Notes: generated from the sequence alone by a model not told the origin. 35,039 bases of DNA from an uncultured Collinsella sp. (GCA_900550735.1 URTD01000002.1:1-35039), one strand, 5' to 3'. Shown: positions 16,643-25,815, counted from the first letter of the stretch. Numbers and translations: made by a program.

Positions 16643-18697
16643 ATGACTATGCAAAAAGACATGATGGGCCGCGCGGTCCGCGACTCGTTTGCCAAGCTGG
16701 ATCCTCGCGTCCAGATTCAAAACCCGGTTATGTTCCTGGTGTGGCTTTCCGCCGTCATGACCTCCGTCCTGGCCGTCGCTTCCATTTTCGGTGTGCAGGA
16801 CGCGGGTGTGCCCACCTACTATGTGGTCGCCATCGCGGTCATCCTGTGGCTTACCGACCTGTTCTCGAACTTCGCCGAGGCGCTTGCCGAGGGCCGCGGT
16901 AAGGCCCAGGCCGATTCCCTGCGTGCGGCCAAGAAGGATGTCGAGGCCCATCGCATCGAGTCCGTTGAGGACAAGGAGCACTTCACCGTCGTTCCCGGCA
17001 CCGAGCTCGCGCGCGGCGACCTGGTGATCGTACGCGCCGGCGAGCAGATTCCCGGCGACGGCGACGTCATCGAGGGCGCTGCTTCCGTTGACGAGTCCGC
17101 CATCACCGGCGAGTCCGCCCCCGTGGTCCGCGAGGCCGGCGGCGACCGCTCTGCCGTTACCGGCGGTACCACGGTGCTGTCCGACTGGATCATCGTCAAG
17201 ATCTCCAGTGAGCCCGGCCAGAGCTTCCTGGACAAGATGATCGCGATGGTCGAGGGTGCCGCGCGCAAGAAGACCCCTAACGAGATCGCTCTGGAGATCT
17301 TCCTGGTGGCCCTCTCCATCGTCTTTATCCTGGTCACGCTGGCCCTGTATTGTTACTCCTGCTTCTCGGTCGGTCTTAACGACATGGACAACCCCACGGC
17401 CGTGACCACGCTCGTGGCGCTGCTCGTGTGCCTGGCTCCTACTACCATCGGCGCCCTTCTTTCCGCCATCGGCATCGCCGGCATGAGCCGTCTGAACGAG
17501 GCCAACGTGCTGGCCATGTCCGGCCGCGCCATCGAGGCCGCCGGCGACGTCGACATCCTCATGCTCGACAAGACCGGCACCATCACCCTGGGTAACCGCC
17601 AAGCCGCCGAGTTCATCCCGGTCGACGGCGTCGATCCCGCGGAGCTGGCCGATGCCGCCCAGCTTTCCTCGCTGGCCGACGAGACCCCCGAGGGCCGCTC
17701 CATCGTCGTCCTCGCCAAGGAGCAGTTCGGTCTGCGCGGCCGCACACTCGAGGATAAGGGTATGGAGTTTATCCCGTTCACCGCGGCAACGCGTATGTCC
17801 GGCGTGAACTACGAGGGCAATGAGATCCGCAAAGGCGCTGCCGATTCCGTGCGCACCTATGTGGAGGCAGCCGGCGGCGTGTTCTCAAAGGAGTGCGACG
17901 AGGCCGTCGAACGCATCGCCAAGGCCGGCGGCACCCCGCTGGTCGTGACCAAGAACTGCCGCGTGCTGGGCGTTGTGTACCTCAAGGACATCATCAAGTC
18001 CGGCGTTAAGGAGAAGTTCGCCGACCTGCGCAAGATGGGCATCAAGACCATCATGGTGACGGGCGACAACCCGCTCACCGCCGCGGCAATCGCCGCCGAG
18101 GCCGGCGTTGACGACTTCCTGGCCGAGGCCACCCCTGAAGGCAAGCTCGAGAAGATCCGCGAGTTCCAGCGTGAGGGGCACCTGGTCGCCATGACCGGCG
18201 ACGGCACCAACGACGCGCCCGCTCTGGCCCAGGCCGACGTCGCCGTGGCCATGAACACGGGCACCCAGGCTGCCAAGGAGGCCGGCAACATGGTCGACCT
18301 CGACTCCAGCCCCACCAAGCTCATCGAGGTCGTGCGTATCGGCAAGCAGCTGCTCATGACCCGCGGTTCGCTCACGACCTTCTCGGTGGCCAACGACATG
18401 GCGAAGTACTTCGCTATCATCCCGGCCCTGTTCTCGCCGATCTACCCCGGGTTGGACGCCCTCAACATCCTCGGTCTGGCAAGCCCGCTGTCCGCGGTTC
18501 TTTCGGCCATCATCTATAACGCGCTCGTTATCGTCGCGCTGATCCCGGCCGCGCTGAAGGGCGTTAAGTATCGCGAGGTCCCGTCCGGACAGCTGCTGAC
18601 CCACAACCTGCTCGTGTGGGGTCTGGGCGGCATCGTTGCCCCGTTCGTATTCATCAAGCTCATCGACATGCTGCTCGCGTTCTGCGGCATTATGTAA
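16643..18697 (+). CDS. kdpB: KdpB potassium-transporting ATPase
   Basis: P-type ATPase subunit that hydrolyses ATP to drive potassium uptake through KdpA. The protein has 684 residues. The phosphorylation motif DKTGT has its aspartate at 309, TGES is at residues 155-158 (Ser158 matches the serine phosphorylated for inhibition in E. coli KdpB), and the hinge motif GDGTNDAPALAQADV is intact. The ATG at 16643 has AGGAGGG upstream. An open extension to 16619 overlaps the kdpA end and is rejected. Confidence 0.96.
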   Translation: MTMQKDMMGRAVRDSFAKLDPRVQIQNPVMFLVWLSAVMTSVLAVASIFGVQDAGVPTYYVVAIAVILWLTDLFSNFAEALAEGRGKAQADSLRAAKKDVEAHRIESVEDKEHFTVVPGTELARGDLVIVRAGEQIPGDGDVIEGAASVDESAITGESAPVVREAGGDRSAVTGGTTVLSDWIIVKISSEPGQSFLDKMIAMVEGAARKKTPNEIALEIFLVALSIVFILVTLALYCYSCFSVGLNDMDNPTAVTTLVALLVCLAPTTIGALLSAIGIAGMSRLNEANVLAMSGRAIEAAGDVDILMLDKTGTITLGNRQAAEFIPVDGVDPAELADAAQLSSLADETPEGRSIVVLAKEQFGLRGRTLEDKGMEFIPFTAATRMSGVNYEGNEIRKGAADSVRTYVEAAGGVFSKECDEAVERIAKAGGTPLVVTKNCRVLGVVYLKDIIKSGVKEKFADLRKMGIKTIMVTGDNPLTAAAIAAEAGVDDFLAEATPEGKLEKIREFQREGHLVAMTGDGTNDAPALAQADVAVAMNTGTQAAKEAGNMVDLDSSPTKLIEVVRIGKQLLMTRGSLTTFSVANDMAKYFAIIPALFSPIYPGLDALNILGLASPLSAVLSAIIYNALVIVALIPAALKGVKYREVPSGQLLTHNLLVWGLGGIVAPFVFIKLIDMLLAFCGIM

Positions 18698-18709
18698 GTG
18701 GAGGTTTGT

Positions 18710-19300
18710 ATGTTCAAAGGTGTTGCATCGCGCGCACTGGGCGTGTTCGCGCTGTTTACCGTTGTCTGCGGCCTGGGCTATACGCTCGTCGTGACCGGCA
18801 TCGCCCAGGTTGCGTTCCCGTATCAGGCGAACGGTTCGCTCATTAAGGTCGACGACAAGATCGTGGGATCCGAGCTGATCGGCCAGAACTTTGAGGATGA
18901 GGACCACATGTGGGGCCGCATCCAGAACGTGACTATCGTCGAGGGGGAGGACGGCGGGCTCATGGCCTACGGCGCCCCGTCCAATTTGTCCCCGGCGAGT
19001 GAGGAGTACCGGCAGCTTGTGGATGCGCGCGTGAAGAAGATCCGCGCCGCCAACCCCGATGCCGATATGGACGCTGTGCCCGTCGACCTGGTGACGTGTT
19101 CCGGCTCAGGGCTCGACCCCGAGATCTCTCCCGATGCCGCCGAGTACCAGGTCCCGCGCCTTGCCAAGGCCACGGGCAAAAGTGGGGACGAGGTGCGCGA
19201 CATCATTGCCGCGTGCACCAAGGGCCGTTTCCTCGGCGTGTTCGGCGAGCCCACGGTCAACGTGCTCAAGGTGAACCTTATGCTGGACGGCGCGCTGTAG
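18710..19300 (+). CDS. kdpC: KdpC subunit
   Basis: Single-helix KdpC chaperone-like subunit of the Kdp pump, 196 residues. It has an N-terminal membrane anchor (about residues 9-28, GVFALFTVVCGLGYTLVVTG) and the conserved extracytoplasmic block VDLVTCSGSGLDPEISPDAA (about residues 124-143). GTGGAGG lies 6-7 nt before the ATG, 12 bp after the kdpB stop. It is the last gene of kdpFABC and is followed within 65 bp by repeat copy 2. Confidence 0.93.
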   Translation: MFKGVASRALGVFALFTVVCGLGYTLVVTGIAQVAFPYQANGSLIKVDDKIVGSELIGQNFEDEDHMWGRIQNVTIVEGEDGGLMAYGAPSNLSPASEEYRQLVDARVKKIRAANPDADMDAVPVDLVTCSGSGLDPEISPDAAEYQVPRLAKATGKSGDEVRDIIAACTKGRFLGVFGEPTVNVLKVNLMLDGAL

Positions 19301-19363
19301 GTGAGGGAGTGGCGGATGAGGGCATGACTGACTATCTGAGCCCTCAAGTCCACCCCGCCCATC

Positions 19364-19430
19364 AGTTGCGGTGAAATACGGACTGTTTTGCCTGTCAAAA
19401 GCCTCACCTACTCCGTATTCCACCGCAACT
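19364..19430. repeat. 67-bp palindromic repeat, copy 2, acting as terminator after kdpC
   Basis: Nearly identical to copy 1: the same 19-nt arms AGTTGCGGTGAAATACGGA and TCCGTATTCCACCGCAACT, with a few loop changes. TTTTTT follows directly, making it a good intrinsic terminator for kdpFABC. Part of the CCCGCCCATC left flank is also shared with copy 1. Confidence 0.9.
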
Positions 19431-19548
19431 TTTTTGTGAGGGTCGGGATTGAAGGTGGGGGGTGCGAGCGAGTGCGAATGCAGCGGATCCTGATACGATA
19501 GGTACGTTAGCAACTGCCGCCGAGCGGCTCAAACGAAAGGAAGCCTGT

Positions 19549-21498
19549 ATGGAGTCCTCTGCCTACCCGATGCTCTTTAGCCCGATCAGGGTCGGTACAA
19601 CCGAGGTCAAGAACCGCGTCTTTATGCCGCCGGTGTCCACCAACCTGGCCGATCATGGCTATGTGACCGATGACTTGGTCGATCATTACCGTGCCCGCGC
19701 CAAGGGCGGCGTGGGCCTCATCATCACCGAGGTCGTGACGGTCGAGCCCACCTATACCTATCTGCCGGGTGATATGTGCTGCTACGACGACACGTTTATC
19801 CCCGGCTGGGAAAAGCTCGCCGCGGCCGTCCACGAGTATGGCTGCAAGATCATGCCGCAGCTCTTCCACCCCGCCTACATGGCCTTTAACATTCCGGGCA
19901 CGCCGCGCCTGATCGCTCCGTCCTTTGTGGGCCCGTCTTACGCCCGCGAGGCACCGCGCCCCATCACGGTCGACGAGATTCACGAGCTCACGCATCAGTT
20001 TGGCGACGCTGCCGTGCGTATGCAGAAGGCTGGCGTCGATGGCGTTGAAGTCCATGCGGCACACGCCCACGGCATGCTCGGCGGCTTTTTGACTCCGCTC
20101 TACAACAAGCGTACCGACGAGTACGGCGGCTCGCTCGACGCCCGCATGCGCTTCTTACTCGAGGTCATCGCCGAGATTCGCGAGCGCTGCGGCAAGGACT
20201 TTATCATCGACGTCCGCATCTCGGGCGATGAGTACACCGATGGCGGCCTGACCCTCAACGACATGATCTACGTCTCGCGTCGCCTGGAGAAGGCCGGTGT
20301 CGACATGATTCATGTGTCGGGCGGTACCACCATCAAGCGCGGCTCCGCGATTCCCGCTGCCGGTACCCAGCAGGCCTCGCACGCCGCCTGCTCGCGCGAG
20401 ATTAAAAAGCACGTCAACATTCCCGTCGCCACCGTCGGCCGCATCAACGAGGCCTGGATCGCCGAGGAGCTGATCGAGGACGGCGCTGCCGACATCTGCA
20501 TGATGGGCCGCGCCAATCTGTGCGATGCCGAGTTCTGCAACAAGGCCGCTGCCGGCAACGCCGACGACATCCGCCCCTGCATCGGTTGCCTGCGCTGCCT
20601 GAACGGCATTATGTTTGGCAAGCGCATCTCCTGCACCGTCAACCCGGACGTGGAGCGCGACGAGGCCGGCTACGAGCCTGCCGCCGAGGCCAAGAACGTG
20701 CTCGTTGTGGGCGCTGGTCCTGCGGGCATGGAGGCAGCCTACATTGCCGCCAAGTGCGGCCACAACGTGGTACTCGTGGATAAGCAGGACGAGCCGGGCG
20801 GCGAGATGCGCATCGCAGCCGTTCCGCCGGCAAAGCAGGAACTCACCCGCGTGATCAAGTACCAGTATCGCCGTCTTGCTGAGGCTGGCGTGAAGTGCGT
20901 ATTTGGCACCGAGCTTACTGCCGAGGATATTCAGCGCGACTACGCCGGCTACGAGGTCGTCCTGGCTTATGGCGCCGAGCCCATCGTCCCGGCCTTCATG
21001 CAGGGCTTTAAACAGGTTATGACGGCTGACGACCTGCTGGGTGGCAAGGCTTTCCCGGGTAAGAAGATCGTCATCGTGGGCGGCGGCACCGTCGGTTGCG
21101 AGACGGCCGATTACCTGGCTCCGCTGGTCAACGACCTGTCGCCGGCCAACCGCGATGTCACTGTTATCGAGATGACCAAGACGCTCGCCGCCAACGAGGG
21201 CGGCGCCGGCCGCGCGGTGCTCATCACGCGCATGCTCTCAAAGGGCGTCCACGTGCTGACCGAGGCCAAGGTGACCGAGATCACCGAGGATACCATCAGC
21301 TACGAAAAGGACGGCGAGATCCACACCATCGCCGATGCCGATACGCTGGTGCTTGCCATGGGTTATCGTCCCAACACCAAGCTGGCCGACGACCTGGCTG
21401 CAGCCGGCGTTGCCACCTACGTGCTGGGCGATGCCAACAAGTGCGGCAACATCCGCGACGCCATCGGCGATGGCTATAAGGTTGCCTGCGAGCTCTAG
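19549..21498 (+). CDS. Old-yellow-enzyme / Fe-S NAD(P)H:flavin oxidoreductase
   Basis: A 649-residue enzyme of the 2,4-dienoyl-CoA reductase / enoate reductase / BaiCD family. An N-terminal FMN-binding TIM barrel shows MPPVSTN, the active-site block VHAAHAHGMLGGFLTPLYN and NKRTDEYGGS. A [4Fe-4S] site follows at Cys344, 347, 350 and 362 in CIGCLRC...ISC, with the CX2CX2CX11C spacing of the trimethylamine-dehydrogenase type rather than the CX3C of E. coli FadH. The C-terminal FAD/NAD domain has VVGAGPAGMEAA and IVGGGTVGCETADY. The substrate cannot be told from sequence. Gut Coriobacteriia use such enzymes on unsaturated acids, steroids and plant compounds. The ATG at 19549 has AAAGGA 8 nt upstream. 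Confidence 0.85.
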   Translation: MESSAYPMLFSPIRVGTTEVKNRVFMPPVSTNLADHGYVTDDLVDHYRARAKGGVGLIITEVVTVEPTYTYLPGDMCCYDDTFIPGWEKLAAAVHEYGCKIMPQLFHPAYMAFNIPGTPRLIAPSFVGPSYAREAPRPITVDEIHELTHQFGDAAVRMQKAGVDGVEVHAAHAHGMLGGFLTPLYNKRTDEYGGSLDARMRFLLEVIAEIRERCGKDFIIDVRISGDEYTDGGLTLNDMIYVSRRLEKAGVDMIHVSGGTTIKRGSAIPAAGTQQASHAACSREIKKHVNIPVATVGRINEAWIAEELIEDGAADICMMGRANLCDAEFCNKAAAGNADDIRPCIGCLRCLNGIMFGKRISCTVNPDVERDEAGYEPAAEAKNVLVVGAGPAGMEAAYIAAKCGHNVVLVDKQDEPGGEMRIAAVPPAKQELTRVIKYQYRRLAEAGVKCVFGTELTAEDIQRDYAGYEVVLAYGAEPIVPAFMQGFKQVMTADDLLGGKAFPGKKIVIVGGGTVGCETADYLAPLVNDLSPANRDVTVIEMTKTLAANEGGAGRAVLITRMLSKGVHVLTEAKVTEITEDTISYEKDGEIHTIADADTLVLAMGYRPNTKLADDLAAAGVATYVLGDANKCGNIRDAIGDGYKVACEL

Positions 21499-21524
21499 TC
21501 AACTCCTTTGCACCAATCGATTGC

Positions 21525-21563
21525 AAAAAGCGGCGGCTGCCCTGTGTGTTGGGCAGCCGCCGC
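21525..21563 (-). terminator. Terminator between the convergent oxidoreductase and gntR genes
   Basis: GCGGCGGCTGCCC and GGGCAGCCGCCGC form a perfect 13-bp stem. On the minus strand it is followed by TTTTT, ideal for the GntR gene. The plus side has only a delayed T-run. Confidence 0.88.
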
Positions 21564-21597
21564 CTGCGTTTTGCCAAAGAAAGATTATTGTCGGGCC

Positions 21598-22290
21598 CTA
21601 AATGCCTTTTGCTTCTGCTCCCTCCGCAATCATGTTGCGGTTATACACCAGGTGCAGATACATCGCATCGTGCGCTGCGGTGGGATTGCGCGCGGCGATG
21701 GCGTCGGCCACGCCACGGTGGGTGCGGATGGTCTCCTCAACCAGCTTTTTGCCGGTCACGTCAATAAACAGGGGGACAGACGCCTTGAGCACGCCCATTA
21801 GGCGGGGAACGACGAGGTTTCCGGAGCTCTCGGCAATGGCATTGTGGAACGCGGTGTCGGCGGCGGAGTAATCCTCACCGGCCTCGGCCAGGCGCTCGGA
21901 TTCGTCGCAGAGCTCTTTGATACAGACGACCTGGTCATTGGTTGCGTGCTCGGCTGCCATGCGTGCAATCTGCGGCTCGATCATAAAGCGCACCTCGAGT
22001 AGGTCGCGCGCCAGACGCTGCTTGTCGTCGATAAAGGTAAAGCCCAGCGGGTCGTCGGCAACGCCGGGGTTTGATGCCACATAGGTGCCCGAGCCCTGCT
22101 TAATGCGCACGATGTTGCGCGACTGCAGCAGCTTCATGGCTTCGCGTACGGTGCTCCTGCCAGCACCCAGGCGCTCGACGAGTACAGCCTCCTTGGGCAG
22201 GCGGTCGCCTTGCTCAAGATGCTCATCCAGGATCAGTTGAATGATTTTATCTGCTATCTGCTCGGGGAGTCCCGAATCGGCTCGTGCCAC
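21598..22290 (-). CDS. GntR-family regulator (FadR/FCD type) of the GntP module
   Basis: A 230-residue FadR-subfamily GntR regulator. The winged helix-turn-helix covers about residues 8-72 (KEAVLVERLGAGRSTVREAM, then IVRIKQGSGTYV). The C-terminal FCD ligand domain has the metal/ligand residues of the family in FHNAIAESSGN and THRGVADAI. The start is a GTG at 22290 with AGGTGA upstream, and a TAGAAT -10 lies near 22325-22330 on this strand. It is divergent from gntP. A CATCAG half-site at 22315-22320, matching the gntP operator arms, suggests that it also controls itself. The effector is probably the sugar acid handled by the next two genes (inference). Confidence 0.87.
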   Translation of the reverse strand: MARADSGLPEQIADKIIQLILDEHLEQGDRLPKEAVLVERLGAGRSTVREAMKLLQSRNIVRIKQGSGTYVASNPGVADDPLGFTFIDDKQRLARDLLEVRFMIEPQIARMAAEHATNDQVVCIKELCDESERLAEAGEDYSAADTAFHNAIAESSGNLVVPRLMGVLKASVPLFIDVTGKKLVEETIRTHRGVADAIAARNPTAAHDAMYLHLVYNRNMIAEGAEAKGI

Positions 22291-22455
22291 GCTTCACCTC
22301 ATATCAAAAGAATTCATCAGAGCTATTCTAGCTCATTTACAGAAGCCGCGGTGGTTCGCTCCGACAATGGAGAGCTGTAAGTAGCCGTTTACCGTCAAAA
22401 ACAGATCGTTCAGGAAATACATCAGATGTATTTTGAAAAAAGTTTCCCTTTTAAA

Positions 22456-22510
22456 CATCAGACCTATTGAAAATACGCTATAGTCTAAGGCGAATTCAAA
22501 AGGTCTGATG
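22456..22510. promoter_or_regulatory. gntP promoter framed by a 16-bp inverted repeat operator
   Basis: CATCAGACCTATTGAA (22456-22471) and TTCAAAAGGTCTGATG (22495-22510) match as inverted repeats at 15 of 16 positions. Between them lies the -10 candidate TATAGT (22479-22484), and the right arm ends 4 bp before the ribosome-binding site GGAGGA. A regulator bound to both arms would close the promoter. The likely binder is the divergent GntR protein. Confidence 0.7.
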
Positions 22511-22523
22511 AATTGGAGGAAAG

Positions 22524-23885
22524 ATGTCAGACCCAACGTTTATGGCTGATCCCACCAGGCTGGTCATCGCCGCTATCGTGGGCATCGCGCTGCTGCTTGC
22601 GCTCATCATCAAGTTCAAGCTGCACCCCGTGCTTTCGATGATGGTCTCGGCGCTCGCGATCGGTATCGGTGCCGGCATGCCGCTCGACCTGGTGGCGGAC
22701 ACTGTCACCAAGGGCGTGGGCACCACGCTGCAAAACATCGCCCTGCTCATTGGCCTGGGCTCGATGTTTGGCCAGATTCTTGAAGAGAGCGGCGGCGCCA
22801 AGAAGATTGCCCAGACCTTCATCGATACCTTTGGGCAGGGTCACTCTAGCTGGGCACTGGGTATTACCGGTCTGGTCATCGGCACTACGGTGTTCTTTGA
22901 GGCCGGCGTGGTCGTTTTGATCCCGCTTGCCTTTAGCGTGGCGTCGCAGACCAAGAAGTCGACGCTCTATTACGGCATCGCGCTGCTCGCAGGACTTGCC
23001 GCTGGCTATGCGTTTGTGCCGCCATCGGCCGGTTCGGTTCTGGTCGCCGGCACGCTCGGTGTCGACCTGGGCACCATGATTCTCGTTGGTATCCCTACCG
23101 CCTTCATCGCCATGGCGATCGCCGGCGTCATCTGGGGTCGCAACGTGGGCGGTCGCATCTTTACCGATGTCCCGGAGCACTTTACCTCTGCCGAGGGCGC
23201 GAGCGAAGAAAAGGAGCTTCCCTCCTTTGGCATGGTGCTTGCCATCGTGCTCACGCCGCTTTGTTTGATTTTGCTGGGCACGCTGTCCTCTTATATCCCC
23301 ATGCCCGCCGAGCTCGCTTCGATTCTCGCCTTCCTGGGCAAGCCGTTCGTCGCCTTGACGCTTGCCACGCTCGTTGCGATGTATCTGCTGGGCGCGCGCC
23401 GCGGCTACTCCGGCGCCGAGCTCAAGGCCTTGCTCGACCGCTCTCTTAAGCCCGTCGGCATGATCTTGCTGGTTATCGCTTGCGGTGGCGTCATGCGTTG
23501 GATGCTGCAGGACTGCGGCCTAGGTCAGGTTATTGGCCCCATGCTCGAGGCTTCTCCGCTGCCTTTGGTGGTCGTTGCCTTTTTGATTGCCGTCATGGTG
23601 CGTGCCTCTGTCGGCAGCTCCATCGTCGCTATGACCATGGCATCGGGCATTATGGCCGCCATGCCCGCGGTTGCAGGAGCCTCGGTGCTCATGCGTGCCG
23701 CTATCTGTCTTGCTATCTGCGGCGGTGCCACGGCCCTCTCGCACGTCAACGATGCCGGTTTTTGGATGTGCTCCTCGTTCCTGGAGATTGACGAGAAGAC
23801 AACCCTCAAGTCCTGGACCGTTATGGAGACGCTCATCGGCCTTTCGGGTCTTGCCTGCGCCCTAGTGATTTCGTTCTTTGCCTAG
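22524..23885 (+). CDS. GntP-family gluconate/sugar-acid permease
   Basis: A 453-residue inner-membrane permease of the GntP family (gluconate, fructuronate and related acids with protons). Long hydrophobic helices run throughout. Family stretches include IIKFKLHPVLSMMVSALAIG at the N terminus, FFEAGVVVLIPLAF, YAFVPPSAGSVLVAGTLGVD, and the C-terminal ATALSHVNDAGFWM. The ATG has GGAGGA 6-7 nt upstream. With the IlvD/Edd-type dehydratase gene following by about 110 bp and the GntR gene divergent, it most likely imports an aldonic acid such as gluconate. The exact substrate is inferred. Confidence 0.9.
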   Translation: MSDPTFMADPTRLVIAAIVGIALLLALIIKFKLHPVLSMMVSALAIGIGAGMPLDLVADTVTKGVGTTLQNIALLIGLGSMFGQILEESGGAKKIAQTFIDTFGQGHSSWALGITGLVIGTTVFFEAGVVVLIPLAFSVASQTKKSTLYYGIALLAGLAAGYAFVPPSAGSVLVAGTLGVDLGTMILVGIPTAFIAMAIAGVIWGRNVGGRIFTDVPEHFTSAEGASEEKELPSFGMVLAIVLTPLCLILLGTLSSYIPMPAELASILAFLGKPFVALTLATLVAMYLLGARRGYSGAELKALLDRSLKPVGMILLVIACGGVMRWMLQDCGLGQVIGPMLEASPLPLVVVAFLIAVMVRASVGSSIVAMTMASGIMAAMPAVAGASVLMRAAICLAICGGATALSHVNDAGFWMCSSFLEIDEKTTLKSWTVMETLIGLSGLACALVISFFA

Positions 23886-23949
23886 TTCGCGTAGCTAAAC
23901 ATCTTTCGCCGAGTGCATCGCTCGGTACCCATTTACACCTGATTCATTA

Positions 23950-23962
23950 ACCAACGATTGGT
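23950..23962. promoter_or_regulatory. Small palindrome before the dehydratase gene
   Basis: ACCAACGATTGGT is a palindrome (5-bp arms, 3-bp centre) 31 bp before the dehydratase start, in the 108-bp gap after gntP. It may be an operator or an mRNA hairpin. There is nothing further to support either. Confidence 0.3.
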
Positions 23963-23993
23963 ACAACCGTTCAAACCAAAAGAGGAGAGCATC

Positions 23994-25772
23994 ATGGACG
24001 AGAAGACCAAGGCACAGATTCAGCAGGAGGCAGCCGACCTGGTTGCCAAGCTGCAGCCGCGTTCTGGCAAGTTCCGCACCATCAGCCCCGAGATGGACCC
24101 GCTGCGTCTGGGCTCCGGCTGGACGATCGAGGACCTGGACAAGCCGCAGGTCATCATCGAGTCGACCTTTGGCGATTCGCACCCGGGTTCTGCCGGCCTG
24201 TTCGAGCTGGTCGAGGAGGTCCGTGCCGGCGTTGCCGAGGCTGGCGGTCACGGTGCCCGTTACTTCTGCACCGATATCTGCGACGGCGAGGCCCAGGGCC
24301 ACGACGGCATTAACTACTCGCTGCCCAGTCGCGACATGATCGCCAACATGATCGAGATTCATGCCAAGGCCACCCCGTTCGACGCCGGCGTCTTTGTCGC
24401 CAGCTGCGATAAGGGCCTGCCTGCGAACCTCATGGCCATGGGTCGCATCAACATCCCCTCCATCGTCGTTACCGGCGGCGTCATGGATGCAGGCCCTGAC
24501 CTGCTGACCCTGGAGCAGCTCGGCGCGATTTCTGCCCGCTACGAGCGCGGCGAGATCTCTCGCGAGGAGCTTGAGTTTGCCAAGCACAACGCATGTCCCA
24601 GCTGCGGCGCCTGCTCCTTTATGGGCACCGCGTCGACCATGCAGGTTACCGCCGAGGCCCTGGGCCTTATGCTCCCCGGCACGGCCTTGCTGCCCGCAAC
24701 CAGCTCCGATCTGCGTGAGTTTGCGCGCGAGGCTGGCCGTCAGTCCGTGTGGCTCTCCGAGCACAACCTGTGCCCCCGCGACATCGTGACCAAGGAGTCC
24801 TTCGAGAACCTCATCATGGTCCACGGCGCCATCTCCGGTTCCACCAACTCGCTGCTGCACATTCCCGCGATCGCCCGCGAGTTTGGCATCGAGATGTCCG
24901 CCGACGACTTCGATCGCCTGCACCGTGGCGCCCACTACCTGCTCAACGTCCGTCCCGCAGGCGAGTGGCCGGCGCAGTTCTTCTACTATGCGGGTGGCGT
25001 GCCGCGCATCATGGAGGAGATCAAGTCGATGCTTCACCTCGATGTCATGACCGTCACCGGCAAGACTCTCGGCGAGAACCTCGAGGATCTCAAGAACAAC
25101 GGCTACTACGAGAAGTGCGGTCGTTACCTTGAGAAGTGGAATCTCAAGCGCGAGGACATCATCCGTCCGTTTGACCAGGCCTTCGGTACCGACGGTTCCA
25201 TCGCCATCCTCCACGGCAATCTTGCTCCCGAAGGCGCGGTCGTCAAGCACACCGTCGTTCCGCGCGAGATGTTCCAGGCTACGCTCAAGGCCCGTCCGTT
25301 CGACTGCGAGGAGGACGCCATTCACGCCGTCCTGACGCATGAGGTCAAACCCGGCGATGCCGTTATCATTCGCTATGAGGGCCCCAAGGGTTCCGGAATG
25401 CCCGAGATGTTCTACACCACTGAGGCTATCGCCAGCGATCCCGAGCTGGGTGCGAGCATTGCCCTGATCACCGATGGCCGCTTCTCCGGCGCCTCCAAGG
25501 GCCCGGCTATCGGTCACGTTTCGCCCGAGGCTGCCGTGGGCGGCCCGATTGCCCTGATCGAGGAAGGCGACCTGATCCAGATCAACATCCCCGAGCGCTC
25601 GCTGTCCATCGTGGGCATCGCCGGCAAGGAGATGGAGCCGGCCGAGGTCGACGCCGTCCTGGCCGAGCGTCGCGCCGCTTGGAAGCCCAAGGCTAATCGC
25701 TATACCTCCGGCACGCTCAAGTTCTTTACCGAACATGCAGTTTCCGCCATTCAGGGCGGCTACATGGAGTAG
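23994..25772 (+). CDS. IlvD/Edd-family dehydratase, probably a sugar-acid dehydratase
   Basis: A 592-residue Fe-S dehydratase of the IlvD/Edd/pentonate family. These enzymes remove water from 2,3-dihydroxy acids to form 2-keto-3-deoxy acids. Visible are DICDGEAQGHDGINYSLPSR (residues 94-113), the cluster ligands in ASCDKG (Cys138) and CPSCGAC (Cys201, 204, 207), HGAISGSTNSLLH, and the C-terminal LITDGRFSGASKGPAIGHV. The position where 2Fe-2S members carry a TPCN cysteine reads SHPGS here. No other branched-chain amino-acid gene is near, whereas a GntP permease and a GntR regulator are. A gluconate- or similar aldonate dehydratase feeding KDG to KdgK is therefore more likely than IlvD. AGAGGAGAG precedes the ATG at 23994. 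Confidence 0.85.
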   Translation: MDEKTKAQIQQEAADLVAKLQPRSGKFRTISPEMDPLRLGSGWTIEDLDKPQVIIESTFGDSHPGSAGLFELVEEVRAGVAEAGGHGARYFCTDICDGEAQGHDGINYSLPSRDMIANMIEIHAKATPFDAGVFVASCDKGLPANLMAMGRINIPSIVVTGGVMDAGPDLLTLEQLGAISARYERGEISREELEFAKHNACPSCGACSFMGTASTMQVTAEALGLMLPGTALLPATSSDLREFAREAGRQSVWLSEHNLCPRDIVTKESFENLIMVHGAISGSTNSLLHIPAIAREFGIEMSADDFDRLHRGAHYLLNVRPAGEWPAQFFYYAGGVPRIMEEIKSMLHLDVMTVTGKTLGENLEDLKNNGYYEKCGRYLEKWNLKREDIIRPFDQAFGTDGSIAILHGNLAPEGAVVKHTVVPREMFQATLKARPFDCEEDAIHAVLTHEVKPGDAVIIRYEGPKGSGMPEMFYTTEAIASDPELGASIALITDGRFSGASKGPAIGHVSPEAAVGGPIALIEEGDLIQINIPERSLSIVGIAGKEMEPAEVDAVLAERRAAWKPKANRYTSGTLKFFTEHAVSAIQGGYME

Positions 25773-25815
25773 CGCCCATGCGCATCGATTCCCTCTCATA
25801 GATGTGCGGCACAAA

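Noticed and set aside
23895..25814. 639-codon open frame on the minus strand opposite the dehydratase gene
   Set aside because: Shadow frame. It has no ribosome-binding site and its composition is the mirror of the sense codons.
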